Below, one piece after another: positions 42,277 through 50,138 of a stretch of DNA of 51,541 bases. The position numbers were made by a program, and so were the translations under genes. This DNA is from Bacteroidales bacterium UBA4772 (lineage in GTDB: Bacteria > Bacteroidota > Bacteroidia > Bacteroidales > VadinHA17): positions 38,661 to 90,201 of the forward strand of contig DHHM01000019.1 in NCBI GenBank assembly GCA_002403305.1, written 5' to 3'. The stretch's first letter is position 1. Each line of letters starts with the position of its first letter. The notes beneath the pieces were generated by a model, which did not search any database, was not told the DNA's origin, and worked only from the letters and a program-made list of their open reading frames with translations.

Positions 42277-42732
42277 ATGGGAGAGCTGACACACACAGAC
42301 GATAGCGGCAGGGCACATATGGTGGATACCGGCGGCAAGCCGGTGCAGCACCGCACTGCCGTAGCATCGGGAAGGATAAACATGCAGCAGGAGACACTGC
42401 GGCTGGTGGCTGAGAACATGATGAAGAAGGGCGATGTCATCACCGTGGCGGAGATAGCAGGCATACAGGCCGCCAAACAGTGCGGTACGCTGGTGCCGCT
42501 GTGCCATAACATCACACTTGACCAGGTGAAGGTCACCCTCGAGGCTGACGACCGGGGTATTACAGCTGTGAGCACCGTACACTGCACCGGCAGGACGGGG
42601 GTGGAGATGGAGGCGCTGACGGCGGTGAGCATAGCGCTGCTGACAGTGTATGACATGTGCAAGGCCGTTGACAAGACGATGATCATTACAGATATCCGAC
42701 TTGATAAAAAAGAGAAGCATGACATTACCTGA
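42277..42732 (+). CDS. moaC: Cyclic pyranopterin monophosphate synthase
   Basis: Converts the MoaA product to cyclic pyranopterin monophosphate. The 151-residue protein shows HMVDTGGKPVQHRTAVASG, ETLRLV, the active-site PLCHNITL, TGVEMEALTAVS and DMCKAVDK, in the usual order and length. The ATG follows GGAGGATGAACA, and 3 bases separate it from the moaA stop. Its last 14 bases overlap mogA. Confidence 0.95.
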   Translation: MGELTHTDDSGRAHMVDTGGKPVQHRTAVASGRINMQQETLRLVAENMMKKGDVITVAEIAGIQAAKQCGTLVPLCHNITLDQVKVTLEADDRGITAVSTVHCTGRTGVEMEALTAVSIALLTVYDMCKAVDKTMIITDIRLDKKEKHDIT

Positions 42733-43222
42733 GAAATTCAAAGTGCATGTGATTACCCTGAGCGACAGGGCGCACGCAGGCATCTACCGCGATCTCAGCG
42801 GTCCGGCGGTGGTCAAGTATGTCAGGTATGCCCTTACCGCCGCGGGATGGAAGTATGAGATCACCACCACGGTCATCCCCGACGACGAGGTGGCGCTGCG
42901 CGCCGCACTCACGGCAGCACCGCAGACTGACCTCATCATTACCACCGGTGGCACCGGCATCGGTCCGCGTGATATCACACCCGACGTAGTCAGGCCATTG
43001 CTCACCAAAGAGCTGCCTGGAATAATGGAACAGATCAGGGTAAAGTACGGCATGAAAAACCCGAAGGCTCTCCTGAGCCGCGCAGTGGCAGGCACTATGG
43101 GCAATACGCTGATCTATACCCTTCCGGGTTCAGTGAAGGCGGTGCATGAATATATGGCCGAGATAGTAAAGACCATGGAGCACACTTTTTATATGCTGTA
43201 CGGGATTGACGTCCACAAGTAG
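42719..43222 (+). CDS. mogA: Molybdopterin adenylyltransferase (MogA/MoaB family)
   Basis: Adenylylates molybdopterin to prepare it for MoeA. The 167-residue protein begins MTLPEKFKVHVITLSDRAHA, with the MoCF-fold loop TTGGTGIGPRDITPD (residues about 77-92) and SRAVAGTMGNTLIYTLPGS as substrate-contact segments. The ATG at 42719 lies inside moaC; a start at 42701 would add only 6 residues. Last gene of the operon. The MPT-synthase subunits MoaD and MoaE, MoeB and MobA are not in this window and must lie elsewhere. Confidence 0.9.
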   Translation: MTLPEKFKVHVITLSDRAHAGIYRDLSGPAVVKYVRYALTAAGWKYEITTTVIPDDEVALRAALTAAPQTDLIITTGGTGIGPRDITPDVVRPLLTKELPGIMEQIRVKYGMKNPKALLSRAVAGTMGNTLIYTLPGSVKAVHEYMAEIVKTMEHTFYMLYGIDVHK

Positions 43223-43581
43223 ACAATGGTATAAAATTATGAATTATCTGACACGAGTGCTCAACCGCTCAACAGCAGAACTTCCCGACTATCCGATGGC
43301 GCTACTTCGCGAAGATAGTCCTTCTGACCTTATTACTTGATTCAAACAATCATGGATCATAAATGAGAAATATGATACTAAACTATCCAACACGGGAGAT
43401 ATCGGACTTTTCTCGATAATAAAATCTCTTTTAAAAGGGGCTGAAATGGAGGTTGTAAAGAAACATGCAAATTTGGTGGATAGAATAGTGCTACAGGAGG
43501 TTTTAAACTCCGGAGGTCGGGTCCCTGATGACTCCCTGTATGCAAATGTTTCTGAGATAATCATTTTAATATAGGTGCGAT
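43223..43581. other. Gene-poor spacer after the Moco operon
   Basis: GACTATC (43287-43293) and GATAGTC (43314-43320) form a 7-bp stem that could end the operon transcript. From about 43341 to 43575 an open plus frame without upstream start reads NEKYDTKLSNTGDIGLFS and EMEVVKKHANLVDRIVLQEV before a stop; I could not identify it. Sequence composition becomes AT-richer from here. Confidence 0.35.
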
Positions 43582-46131
43582 ATGAAAAAAATACTCACTC
43601 TATTATTCTTTTTCTTCACCCTTTCCGTCTATTCTCAAACTGTGATTGTAAGTGGGTATGTAAGAGATTCCGAAACCGGAAAGGGGTTAGAGGAAGCTAA
43701 TGTCTATTTGGCAGGAGTGCACCGCGGTAGTACTACCAGTAAAACAGGCTATTACCGGCTTTACCTCCCCGCCGGGGATGTGAATCTGAACTGCAGCTAT
43801 GTAGGCTATATAAAAGAGCAATTTCACCTTACCCTCACGCGAGATACTATATTGGATATAAACCTGCACTTGGATACCCTTTTAAAAGATGTTGTGGTTT
43901 ACGCTCCTCGGAAAGATTTCGGGATCCAAAGCAGCCAGATTAGCGCTGTTGAGGTGCCTGTTGCTCAGATAAAGAGTATCCCGGCACTGTTCGGAGAGGT
44001 CGATGTGATGAAGGCGTTGCAGCTGCTTCCCGGGGTGCAGTCAGTGGGAGACGGTAATGCAGGTATTTATGTCCGCGGCGGGAATTATGACCAGAATATG
44101 ATTACCCTCGATGGTTCTACGCTTTACAATGCTGACCACCTTAAAGGATTTGTCTCTTGCCTGAATGCCGATGTAATACAAAATGTCGTATTATACAAAG
44201 GAGGCTTTCCGGCCCGTTTTGGTTCGCGTCTTTCAAGTGTTATAGACATAGGTATCAGGGAGGGCAACAATGAGTATTACCATGCCGGGGCGACCTTGGG
44301 GGTACTCTCATCAAAGATACACGCTGAGGGTCCAATAGAGCAGGGTAAGTCTTCGTTCATTATTGCTGCCCGTATGTCGTATCTGGACATGATTGTACAG
44401 CCGCTCATCAGGAAACTGGCAGATAATTCCAGGACTCTGGCTTCTTTTGCCGATATGGATTACTATGATATCAATGCCAAGTTAACGCGCAAGTTCTCTG
44501 ATCGGGATAAGGTCTCGGCAGTGTTTTACCTGGGCAATGATGTGGCCGTAACAGCGCCGTCCGACAGCAGGCAGGAGTTTTTCTTTGAGCTCTATAATTC
44601 TAATTCTTTAAGTAACAAATCTGACAGGACTGAAAACCGCTGGGGGAACCTGGTATCAAGCATCTACTGGACCAGGACCATCAACGACCGGATGAACAGT
44701 AATGTGAACCTGAGCTACAGCCGATTTCAGTACAGGCTTAAAATGAGTTCTGTTATTGAGAATGAAATCATAGACTTAGGTATTGACAAGCGCAGAAGTT
44801 ATTATTACGAGAACACGCGGGCAGCGTACAATTCGGGCATAGCTGATGTATCCCTGGCCGGAGACTTCAATTACGTTCCCGATAACCTGCATCATATACG
44901 CTTCGGAGGCAAACTCTCGTCACAGCATTTTACCCCGACAGTAGATGTATTTAAGTACGTCCGTACAGATAAATTAGGACTTTCCGGTGAATACTTCATA
45001 ACAGAAAGCACTATTGATACTCTGTTAGGGAAGACAAATGCCCTCCGTACAATGGCAGTTTATTGTGAAGATGACTTTTCGGCAGGGGATCGTTTGAAGT
45101 TCAACACCGGTTTGCGATACACCCTGTTCAATGTAAAAGGCAAAGCATGGCATTCACTGGAGCCCCGTTTGAGCGGACGGCTGCTGCTCAGTGATGCCCT
45201 GGCACTGAAAGCATCGTTCTCATTGATGCAACAGGGCATTCATATGCTGAGCAGCAACAACATTGTGATGCCGTCTGACCTCTGGGTACCTGTTACGGAG
45301 AAGTTCGCACCCATGAAGTCATATCAGTTTGCAGCGGGGATTAATTACAGGACAATCAAAGAAGTTGACTACTCCCTGGAAGGATATTACAAGACATTGA
45401 ATAATACCCTGGAATACATGGAGGGCACTTCATATATGACCGCTGCCGGAGGCTGGGAAGAAATGGTGGCGGCAGGCAGAGGCTGGTCGTATGGCATGGA
45501 GTTTATGGCACAGAAGAAGACAGGCCGGACGACGGGTTGGCTGAGTTATACCATGTCATGGTCGTGGCGACAGTTCGACAGACCGGGACAACTGATAAGT
45601 GCCGGTGATAAATTCTATGCCAATAATGACTGTCGCCACAACCTCAGCCTGACATTATCACATCGCATGGGTAAATCAATTGAACTTTCCGGTACTTTTG
45701 TGCTTAATTCGGGAAAACGGGGAACACTGGCTACAGATGTGATGTATGGCGGGATCATTGATGAATTTGATCCGTATTGTATTCCGGCGAATATGGCTTC
45801 AAGCCATTTAGATGATCATGTCATATATCATCCTTATGGTTTTAGCGAGATACCTGACGGAGCTGCCTACATCAATCATTATTCCCGTTTTACTACTTTT
45901 TCCGGGAGAAACGGATATGAACTGCCCTTGTATCATCGTCTGGACATTGGAGTTAATTATTTTATTTTCCACAAGACGGGTAAAAGCACCATAAGTCTGA
46001 GTGTTTATAATCTGTATAACCGGCAGAACATATCAAATGTTTATGTAGGGTATCATAATGACAAGACAGTGCTCAAAGGTGTATGCCTTCTGCCGGTTAT
46101 GCCTTCAATAAACTATTCCTATCAATTCTGA
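43582..46131 (+). CDS. TonB-dependent outer-membrane receptor
   Basis: An 849-residue importer of large ligands across the outer membrane, powered by TonB. Signal peptide MKKILTLLFFFFTLSVYSQ. Then a carboxypeptidase-regulatory-like beta-sandwich (VSGYVRDSETGKGLEEANVY), a plug with MKALQLLPGVQSVGDGNAGI, YVRGGNYDQNMITLDG and NADVIQNVVLYKGGFPARFG, then a barrel to the C-terminus ending INYSYQF, a terminal Phe as required for assembly. It lacks the SusC signature and is followed by a DUF4249 lipoprotein, the usual partner of this receptor subclass. The substrate cannot be inferred. The start has a weak GTGCGAT context. Confidence 0.9.
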   Translation: MKKILTLLFFFFTLSVYSQTVIVSGYVRDSETGKGLEEANVYLAGVHRGSTTSKTGYYRLYLPAGDVNLNCSYVGYIKEQFHLTLTRDTILDINLHLDTLLKDVVVYAPRKDFGIQSSQISAVEVPVAQIKSIPALFGEVDVMKALQLLPGVQSVGDGNAGIYVRGGNYDQNMITLDGSTLYNADHLKGFVSCLNADVIQNVVLYKGGFPARFGSRLSSVIDIGIREGNNEYYHAGATLGVLSSKIHAEGPIEQGKSSFIIAARMSYLDMIVQPLIRKLADNSRTLASFADMDYYDINAKLTRKFSDRDKVSAVFYLGNDVAVTAPSDSRQEFFFELYNSNSLSNKSDRTENRWGNLVSSIYWTRTINDRMNSNVNLSYSRFQYRLKMSSVIENEIIDLGIDKRRSYYYENTRAAYNSGIADVSLAGDFNYVPDNLHHIRFGGKLSSQHFTPTVDVFKYVRTDKLGLSGEYFITESTIDTLLGKTNALRTMAVYCEDDFSAGDRLKFNTGLRYTLFNVKGKAWHSLEPRLSGRLLLSDALALKASFSLMQQGIHMLSSNNIVMPSDLWVPVTEKFAPMKSYQFAAGINYRTIKEVDYSLEGYYKTLNNTLEYMEGTSYMTAAGGWEEMVAAGRGWSYGMEFMAQKKTGRTTGWLSYTMSWSWRQFDRPGQLISAGDKFYANNDCRHNLSLTLSHRMGKSIELSGTFVLNSGKRGTLATDVMYGGIIDEFDPYCIPANMASSHLDDHVIYHPYGFSEIPDGAAYINHYSRFTTFSGRNGYELPLYHRLDIGVNYFIFHKTGKSTISLSVYNLYNRQNISNVYVGYHNDKTVLKGVCLLPVMPSINYSYQF

Positions 46132-46133
46132 TC

Positions 46134-47099
46134 ATGATGAAGACTACTTTATATATTTTGTTACTTTCTTTAATCGCATTTCTGAATAGTTGCGAAAAGA
46201 TTATAGAGTTTGAAGGGGAGATTACAAATCCGAAAATTACGGTAAACGCAGTAGCTACTCCGGACACAGTCTTTGTTGCCGGGATATCCAGGGAACTTTT
46301 CTTTACGGATGTAATTCCGGAGAAAAGTTGGGAATCGTTATATCCTGACTTCGTTCTGGAAAATGCTGAAGCCACAATAACTGTTAACGGCATGGATACG
46401 TATCCGATGCAATTTAACCCTGAGAATCTGAATTATGAGAGCACATATATACCTGCTGAGGGTGATGAGATCTTGTTGAATGTCAGTGCTCCGGACCTTG
46501 AACCAGTACAGTCCGGGGTTGTTGTGCCTGTGAAGGGAGAACTAGAAATACTTAAAAAAGAAGTATTATATAGTGAAAATTATATGGCATTTGATGATTG
46601 GATGGATATTTCAGCCCTTGATACAATTATGCGAATCACTGCGAAAATAACCGATCCTCCCGGCGAATCGAATTATTACCGGTTAAAAGTGCGAAGCATT
46701 GGTTACTATCTGGATACCAGCAGTGGAGATGATTGGTATCATATGAGTGATGTGTTTTCATCGGCTGATGTCATTTTCAAGGATGAACGCCTGGTGAAGA
46801 GATACTGGGGGTGGCCGGCAGGATTCTCCAATGTAATTGACGACCATCTGTTTGACGGAAAAGAATACGAATTTACGGTTGAAACAAGAATGCGCTGGGG
46901 CACTGACCAACATGTGGTAGTAGAGCTTCAGTCCATAACCCGTGAATTCTATTATTACCTGAAGTCAGTTATGCTTTACCGTATTACTGACCAGGATTCC
47001 TATACCGAATCAATCCAGATATATTCCAACATCAATGGAGGTTACGGAATATTAGGGGCACTAAACGGAGAAAAGCACATACTATATTTCAATCCCTGA
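46134..47099 (+). CDS. DUF4249 family lipoprotein
   Basis: A 321-residue exported lipoprotein, with signal peptide ending LNSC (Cys19) and EKIIEFEGEITNPKITVNAV right after, the standard opening of DUF4249 proteins. Beta-rich domains follow (FVAGISRELFFTDV, NAEATITVNGMD, YYYLKSVMLYRI). These lipoproteins always sit beside TonB-dependent receptors and are thought to be surface partners that bind the ligand; that is known of the context, not of the biochemistry. Start is one of two adjacent ATGs 2-5 bases after the receptor stop, so the pair is co-translated. Confidence 0.88.
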   Translation: MMKTTLYILLLSLIAFLNSCEKIIEFEGEITNPKITVNAVATPDTVFVAGISRELFFTDVIPEKSWESLYPDFVLENAEATITVNGMDTYPMQFNPENLNYESTYIPAEGDEILLNVSAPDLEPVQSGVVVPVKGELEILKKEVLYSENYMAFDDWMDISALDTIMRITAKITDPPGESNYYRLKVRSIGYYLDTSSGDDWYHMSDVFSSADVIFKDERLVKRYWGWPAGFSNVIDDHLFDGKEYEFTVETRMRWGTDQHVVVELQSITREFYYYLKSVMLYRITDQDSYTESIQIYSNINGGYGILGALNGEKHILYFNP

Positions 47100-47128
47100 A
47101 CATTTTGAGTTGTCAGGTCACAGCTGCC

Positions 47129-47260
47129 TTACTCCCGCGTATTGGCCACAGTGACGCCCGTCAGCCGGTCATACCTCTTGGTGGGGTCACGGAAGTAGGT
47201 GAGGATGAGGTAGTCGTTTTCCGCCTCCCAGTGGCTGCTTTGTTTCTGCTTTCTGGTTGC
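47129..47260 (-). pseudogene. Unidentified C-terminal gene stump
   Basis: The minus strand encodes about 43 residues (HWEAENDYLILTYFRDPTKR then YDRLTGVTVANTRE) before TAA, with no start and GC-rich codons unlike the AT-rich surroundings. The 393-base gap 47100-47492 otherwise holds only the AT-rich upstream region of the next gene. Confidence 0.35.
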
Positions 47261-47492
47261 TTTTTAATTCATAGTAATTGAGTAGAAAAAGTAATATACT
47301 TCAATAATCATGGTCTGGAGGGATTTTTTCTAGCGTAAATTAGGTAAATTAAAGCATTCAATAAAGAAATGATTATCAGCAACAAGATAACCACCGTAAT
47401 AATTTCTAAGAAAAACTTAAGATTTCCGTGTCACAAAAAGGTACTTTCTGACATGTATGGTATAGAGTTCTTTCACATCAAAACTAACCGTC

Positions 47493-47795
47493 ATGAAAAC
47501 ACCAGTTAAACTTGTCTCAGTCTTTGTACTAGTCTTACTAACAGGCTTTATAACGAGTCTTTACGGTCAGATCAAGGTATTTGACAATGGGAATGTTGGA
47601 ATAAAATACACCACCAGTACTCCTTCGTCCAAGTTTGTCTACAATAGTACCGGTGAATCAGCATACGATGTATACTTCTATGCTGGCAACAGGTCCGGCT
47701 CTGGCGGTAATCAAAAGAATGTGATTGCGACTGGCACTGGTAGCTCAAATCATATCTACAGTTTTATAGGTCAGGCACAAACTGGTGCAAAATAA
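47493..47795 (+). CDS. S74-chaperone surface protein, N-terminal part (frameshifted)
   Basis: The first 100 residues of an exported repeat protein: signal peptide MKTPVKLVSVFVLVLLTGFI then TSLYG, followed by a beta-rich stalk-like region with IKVFDNGNVGIKYTTSTP. It stops at GQAQTGAK within the string GGTGCAAAATAATTTTTTG. Reading continues without loss in the next frame as NNFLYGVYGVS. One missing A in the AAAA run before TAA explains the break. The two halves are therefore one gene, either truly disrupted, slipping in expression, or a sequencing/assembly error at a homopolymer. Confidence 0.7.
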   Translation: MKTPVKLVSVFVLVLLTGFITSLYGQIKVFDNGNVGIKYTTSTPSSKFVYNSTGESAYDVYFYAGNRSGSGGNQKNVIATGTGSSNHIYSFIGQAQTGAK

Positions 47796-48417
47796 TTTTT
47801 TGTACGGTGTTTATGGAGTGTCCTACAGGAGTTCTCCAATCTCCTATGGCCGTACTTATGGTGTCTACGGCCTGGCAGGCAATGCAACAACCGGATATAA
47901 TTACGGGTTATATGGATACCTGTACGGCACCAACAATGGTACTGCAGTCTTTGGAACTACAAGTGGTGATGTTTCAATTGCCGGTAGATACGCAGGATAT
48001 TTCAAAGGTGATGTTTACATAACTGGGTTGATGTCAACCAATACGCTTACTGTTCGTAGTTTAGATGAAAAATTCAAAACTAATATTGCAACCCTTACAT
48101 CCTCCGATGCATCTGACAAGATTGAGAAAATAAGGCCAACAACATATAATCTCAAGCAACACGAAATATCATCGGCAGACAGTGCCAAGGTAACCTATCT
48201 ATATGAACCAGACAGCGAAGTGTTTACTAAAAGAAAATATGGCTTCATTGCTCAGGAATTGCAAGATATTTTCCCAGACCTTGTTTATACGTTGCAGGAC
48301 GGAACACTGGGCATTGATTATACAGGGATGATTCCGGTTATTGTACAGGCAATACAGGAACAACGCAGAGAAATAGAGACTCTTCGTAAGAGGGTTGAAG
48401 AGCTCGAATCAAGATAA
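47785..48417 (+). CDS. S74-chaperone surface protein, C-terminal part
   Basis: A continuous frame of 210 codons from a nominal GTG. It carries Gly/Tyr-rich stalk repeats (GVYGLAGNATTGYNYGLYGY) and, from about residue 95, the intramolecular chaperone domain of the Peptidase_S74 family: EKFKTNIATL, KIEKIRPTTYNL, RKYGFIAQELQDIFPDLV and GIDYTGMIPVIVQAIQEQ, then a coiled coil to the end. The residue at the usual self-cleavage Ser (S-D-x-x-L-K) reads Leu (SLDEKFK), so autoproteolysis may be lost. It may lack its own start if the preceding frame break is real. Followed after 17 bases by a T9SS cargo gene. Confidence 0.75.
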   Translation: MQNNFLYGVYGVSYRSSPISYGRTYGVYGLAGNATTGYNYGLYGYLYGTNNGTAVFGTTSGDVSIAGRYAGYFKGDVYITGLMSTNTLTVRSLDEKFKTNIATLTSSDASDKIEKIRPTTYNLKQHEISSADSAKVTYLYEPDSEVFTKRKYGFIAQELQDIFPDLVYTLQDGTLGIDYTGMIPVIVQAIQEQRREIETLRKRVEELESR

Positions 48418-48434
48418 TTTAAAAAAAATAGATC

Positions 48435-48890
48435 ATGCAAAGGATACTTGTTTCATTGGGATTTATTGTCCTGGTTGGCATGAGAGCACAATCAGTATCG
48501 CCAGATACATTAAGGAGTTACAGTTTCATCTACGATGATAGTGGTAACAGGACCCTGAGGGAGGCTGAAATAATTCAGTTGAAATCCGGTGCAACAGGAT
48601 CTTCTTGCCATGAAGATTTTCAGGAGCAGGTTTTGGGAAAAGAGCTATCTGGACGTGCTATTAAAATCTATCCAAACCCTACCAAAGGTTCAATAAAAAT
48701 CTCCATATCTGAGACTGTTAATGACGCACCACGTGTAATTGTATACAACACTCTTGGGCAGGTGATTGCGGATAAACATATTGAAGGCACAGAGGGCGAA
48801 ATAAACCTATCGCAACAATCTCCTGGGATATACTTTATGAGAATTGTTATTGATGGAAAGTCATTAGAATGGAAAGTTCTAAAAGAATGA
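48435..48890 (+). CDS. Small type IX secretion cargo (T9SS sorting domain)
   Basis: A 151-residue exported protein: signal peptide MQRILVSLGFIVLVGMRAQS, a short central segment (RSYSFIYDDSGNRTLREAE, the Rhs-style YDxxGNR string), then a C-terminal T9SS type A domain with IYPNPTKGSIKI, IVYNTLGQVIAD and a final SPGIYFMRIVIDGKSLEWKV. It would be secreted and anchored through the type IX machinery. The Rhs-like motif and the adjacent SpvB/Rhs gene suggest they form one cassette. AAAAAAAATAG precedes the ATG; no strong ribosome-binding site. Confidence 0.8.
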   Translation: MQRILVSLGFIVLVGMRAQSVSPDTLRSYSFIYDDSGNRTLREAEIIQLKSGATGSSCHEDFQEQVLGKELSGRAIKIYPNPTKGSIKISISETVNDAPRVIVYNTLGQVIADKHIEGTEGEINLSQQSPGIYFMRIVIDGKSLEWKVLKE

Positions 48891-48926
48891 AAACCTGTTT
48901 TCACAGCGAACCTAAATTGACTAACC

Positions 48927-49844
48927 ATGAGACGATTATATTTAATATTAGCTTATAGCGTTGTGTCTTTTGCAACCGCGGCACAACCTTATGACCTGGT
49001 CCTTAGTGCTCCGGAGTCTGGAACACAACTGCACCAGGCGTTGAACAGTATCACATTTACGCCTAATTACTCCTACACACCTGCTGGCGGCACCATGCTT
49101 GCTGAGATTGTCAGCCCCGTTATCTCCGGAAATATTGTTTATTCAGATGCTGTTAACCCGGAAACTTATTCGATAAATGGCGGACTGGCTGTTGGAAGCA
49201 CTCCGGGAACGCTCATTGCATCCGGTTCAGCAGGTTACCGGATACCAATTGAAACACCATCCGGAACTAATGGGCTTCAACCTGCAATTTCCCTAAATTA
49301 TATGAGTAATTTTATAGATGGTATCATTGGTATTGGATGGAATATTGGAGGTCTGTCAGCAATCTCGAGAGTAAATAAAAATGTATATAATGATGGTATG
49401 TTTGATCCTATCCGGGGTAATTTGACTGATAAATATGCTCTTGATGGGAACCGGCTAATTGTAATTAGCGGTAGCTATGGAGCCTCGGGAAGTGAATATC
49501 GAACAGAAATAGAAAGCTTCTCCAAAATAGTCGCTTATGGAAGCACCGGCACAGGACCGGAATGGTTCAAAGCTTATACCAAATCAGGATTAATTCTCGA
49601 ATTTGGGAATAATGAAGGCTCAAGAATAAGGAACAACGAAGGATGTATTCTGTCATGGAGGATAAATAAAATTACTGATAGGTATAGCAATTATATTAGT
49701 TTCAATTATCTCGAATCAGACGATGAACGTCCCATTGCATCAATAGTTTACACTGGCAATAGCTCAACCTCTCAGACTCCATTTGCTTTCATTTTTTTTA
49801 TTTATAAATACAGAGTAACTATTTACCAGGGTACACCCCCGTAA
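48927..49844 (+). pseudogene. SpvB/Rhs-type toxin gene, truncated by an IS66 element
   Basis: The first 296 residues or so of a large exported toxin-like protein: signal peptide MRRLYLILAYSVVSFATAAQ, then the SpvB N-terminal domain with GSAGYRIPIETPSGTNGLQP, ISLNYMSNFIDGIIGIGWNI and GGLSAISR, then YALDGNRLIVISGSYG and KITDRYSNYISFNY. Full-length relatives continue with YD repeats for a thousand or more residues. The coding sequence breaks near 49814 (YKYR), where GTAACTATTTACCAGG begins; the last residues and stop at 49844 come from the inserted element. The rest of the gene should lie beyond the right edge, past the element. Confidence 0.8.
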
Positions 49845-49850
49845 TGAATT

Positions 49851-50108
49851 TTAGATGTTCGCTTCGATTGCATCGCAAGCCGAATTAAGGTGTTCACTTT
49901 TCCTCTTGCTTGTTGCATGATTTGCTTCCGCCGCCACCCAACCAGCCAAATCATTTGCTTCTTGAATAGACAGATCAATCACGAAATAGTCACCACGCTT
50001 CTCCGCTGATTTCAAATATCTACCGCACATATCGCTGATCATCCTATTCGCCTTTAATGCTTCGAATTCATAAAGATATAATTCTATCTCAACTCTTTCT
50101 GATTTCAT
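49851..50108 (-). CDS. IS66-associated small protein of unknown function
   Basis: An 85-residue protein with no recognised domain. It begins MKSERVEIELYLYEFEALKA and contains helical segments with SIQEANDLAGWVAAEANHAT. Its ATG lies 30 bases after the transposase stop, on the same strand and inside the element, in a position where IS66 elements normally have nothing downstream of the large transposase gene. The classical small IS66 genes tnpA and tnpB lie upstream of tnpC and are not visible here. It is therefore a passenger or regulatory gene; function unknown. Confidence 0.6.
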   Translation of the reverse strand: MKSERVEIELYLYEFEALKANRMISDMCGRYLKSAEKRGDYFVIDLSIQEANDLAGWVAAEANHATSKRKSEHLNSACDAIEANI

Positions 50109-50138
50109 TGTTATTATGTTTCTGATTGACGGGGTATG

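Noticed and set aside
41752..42783. A 343-codon minus-strand frame across moaA and moaC
   Set aside because: It runs against three overlapping genes with intact motifs; Cys/His-rich sequence typical of a shadow frame.
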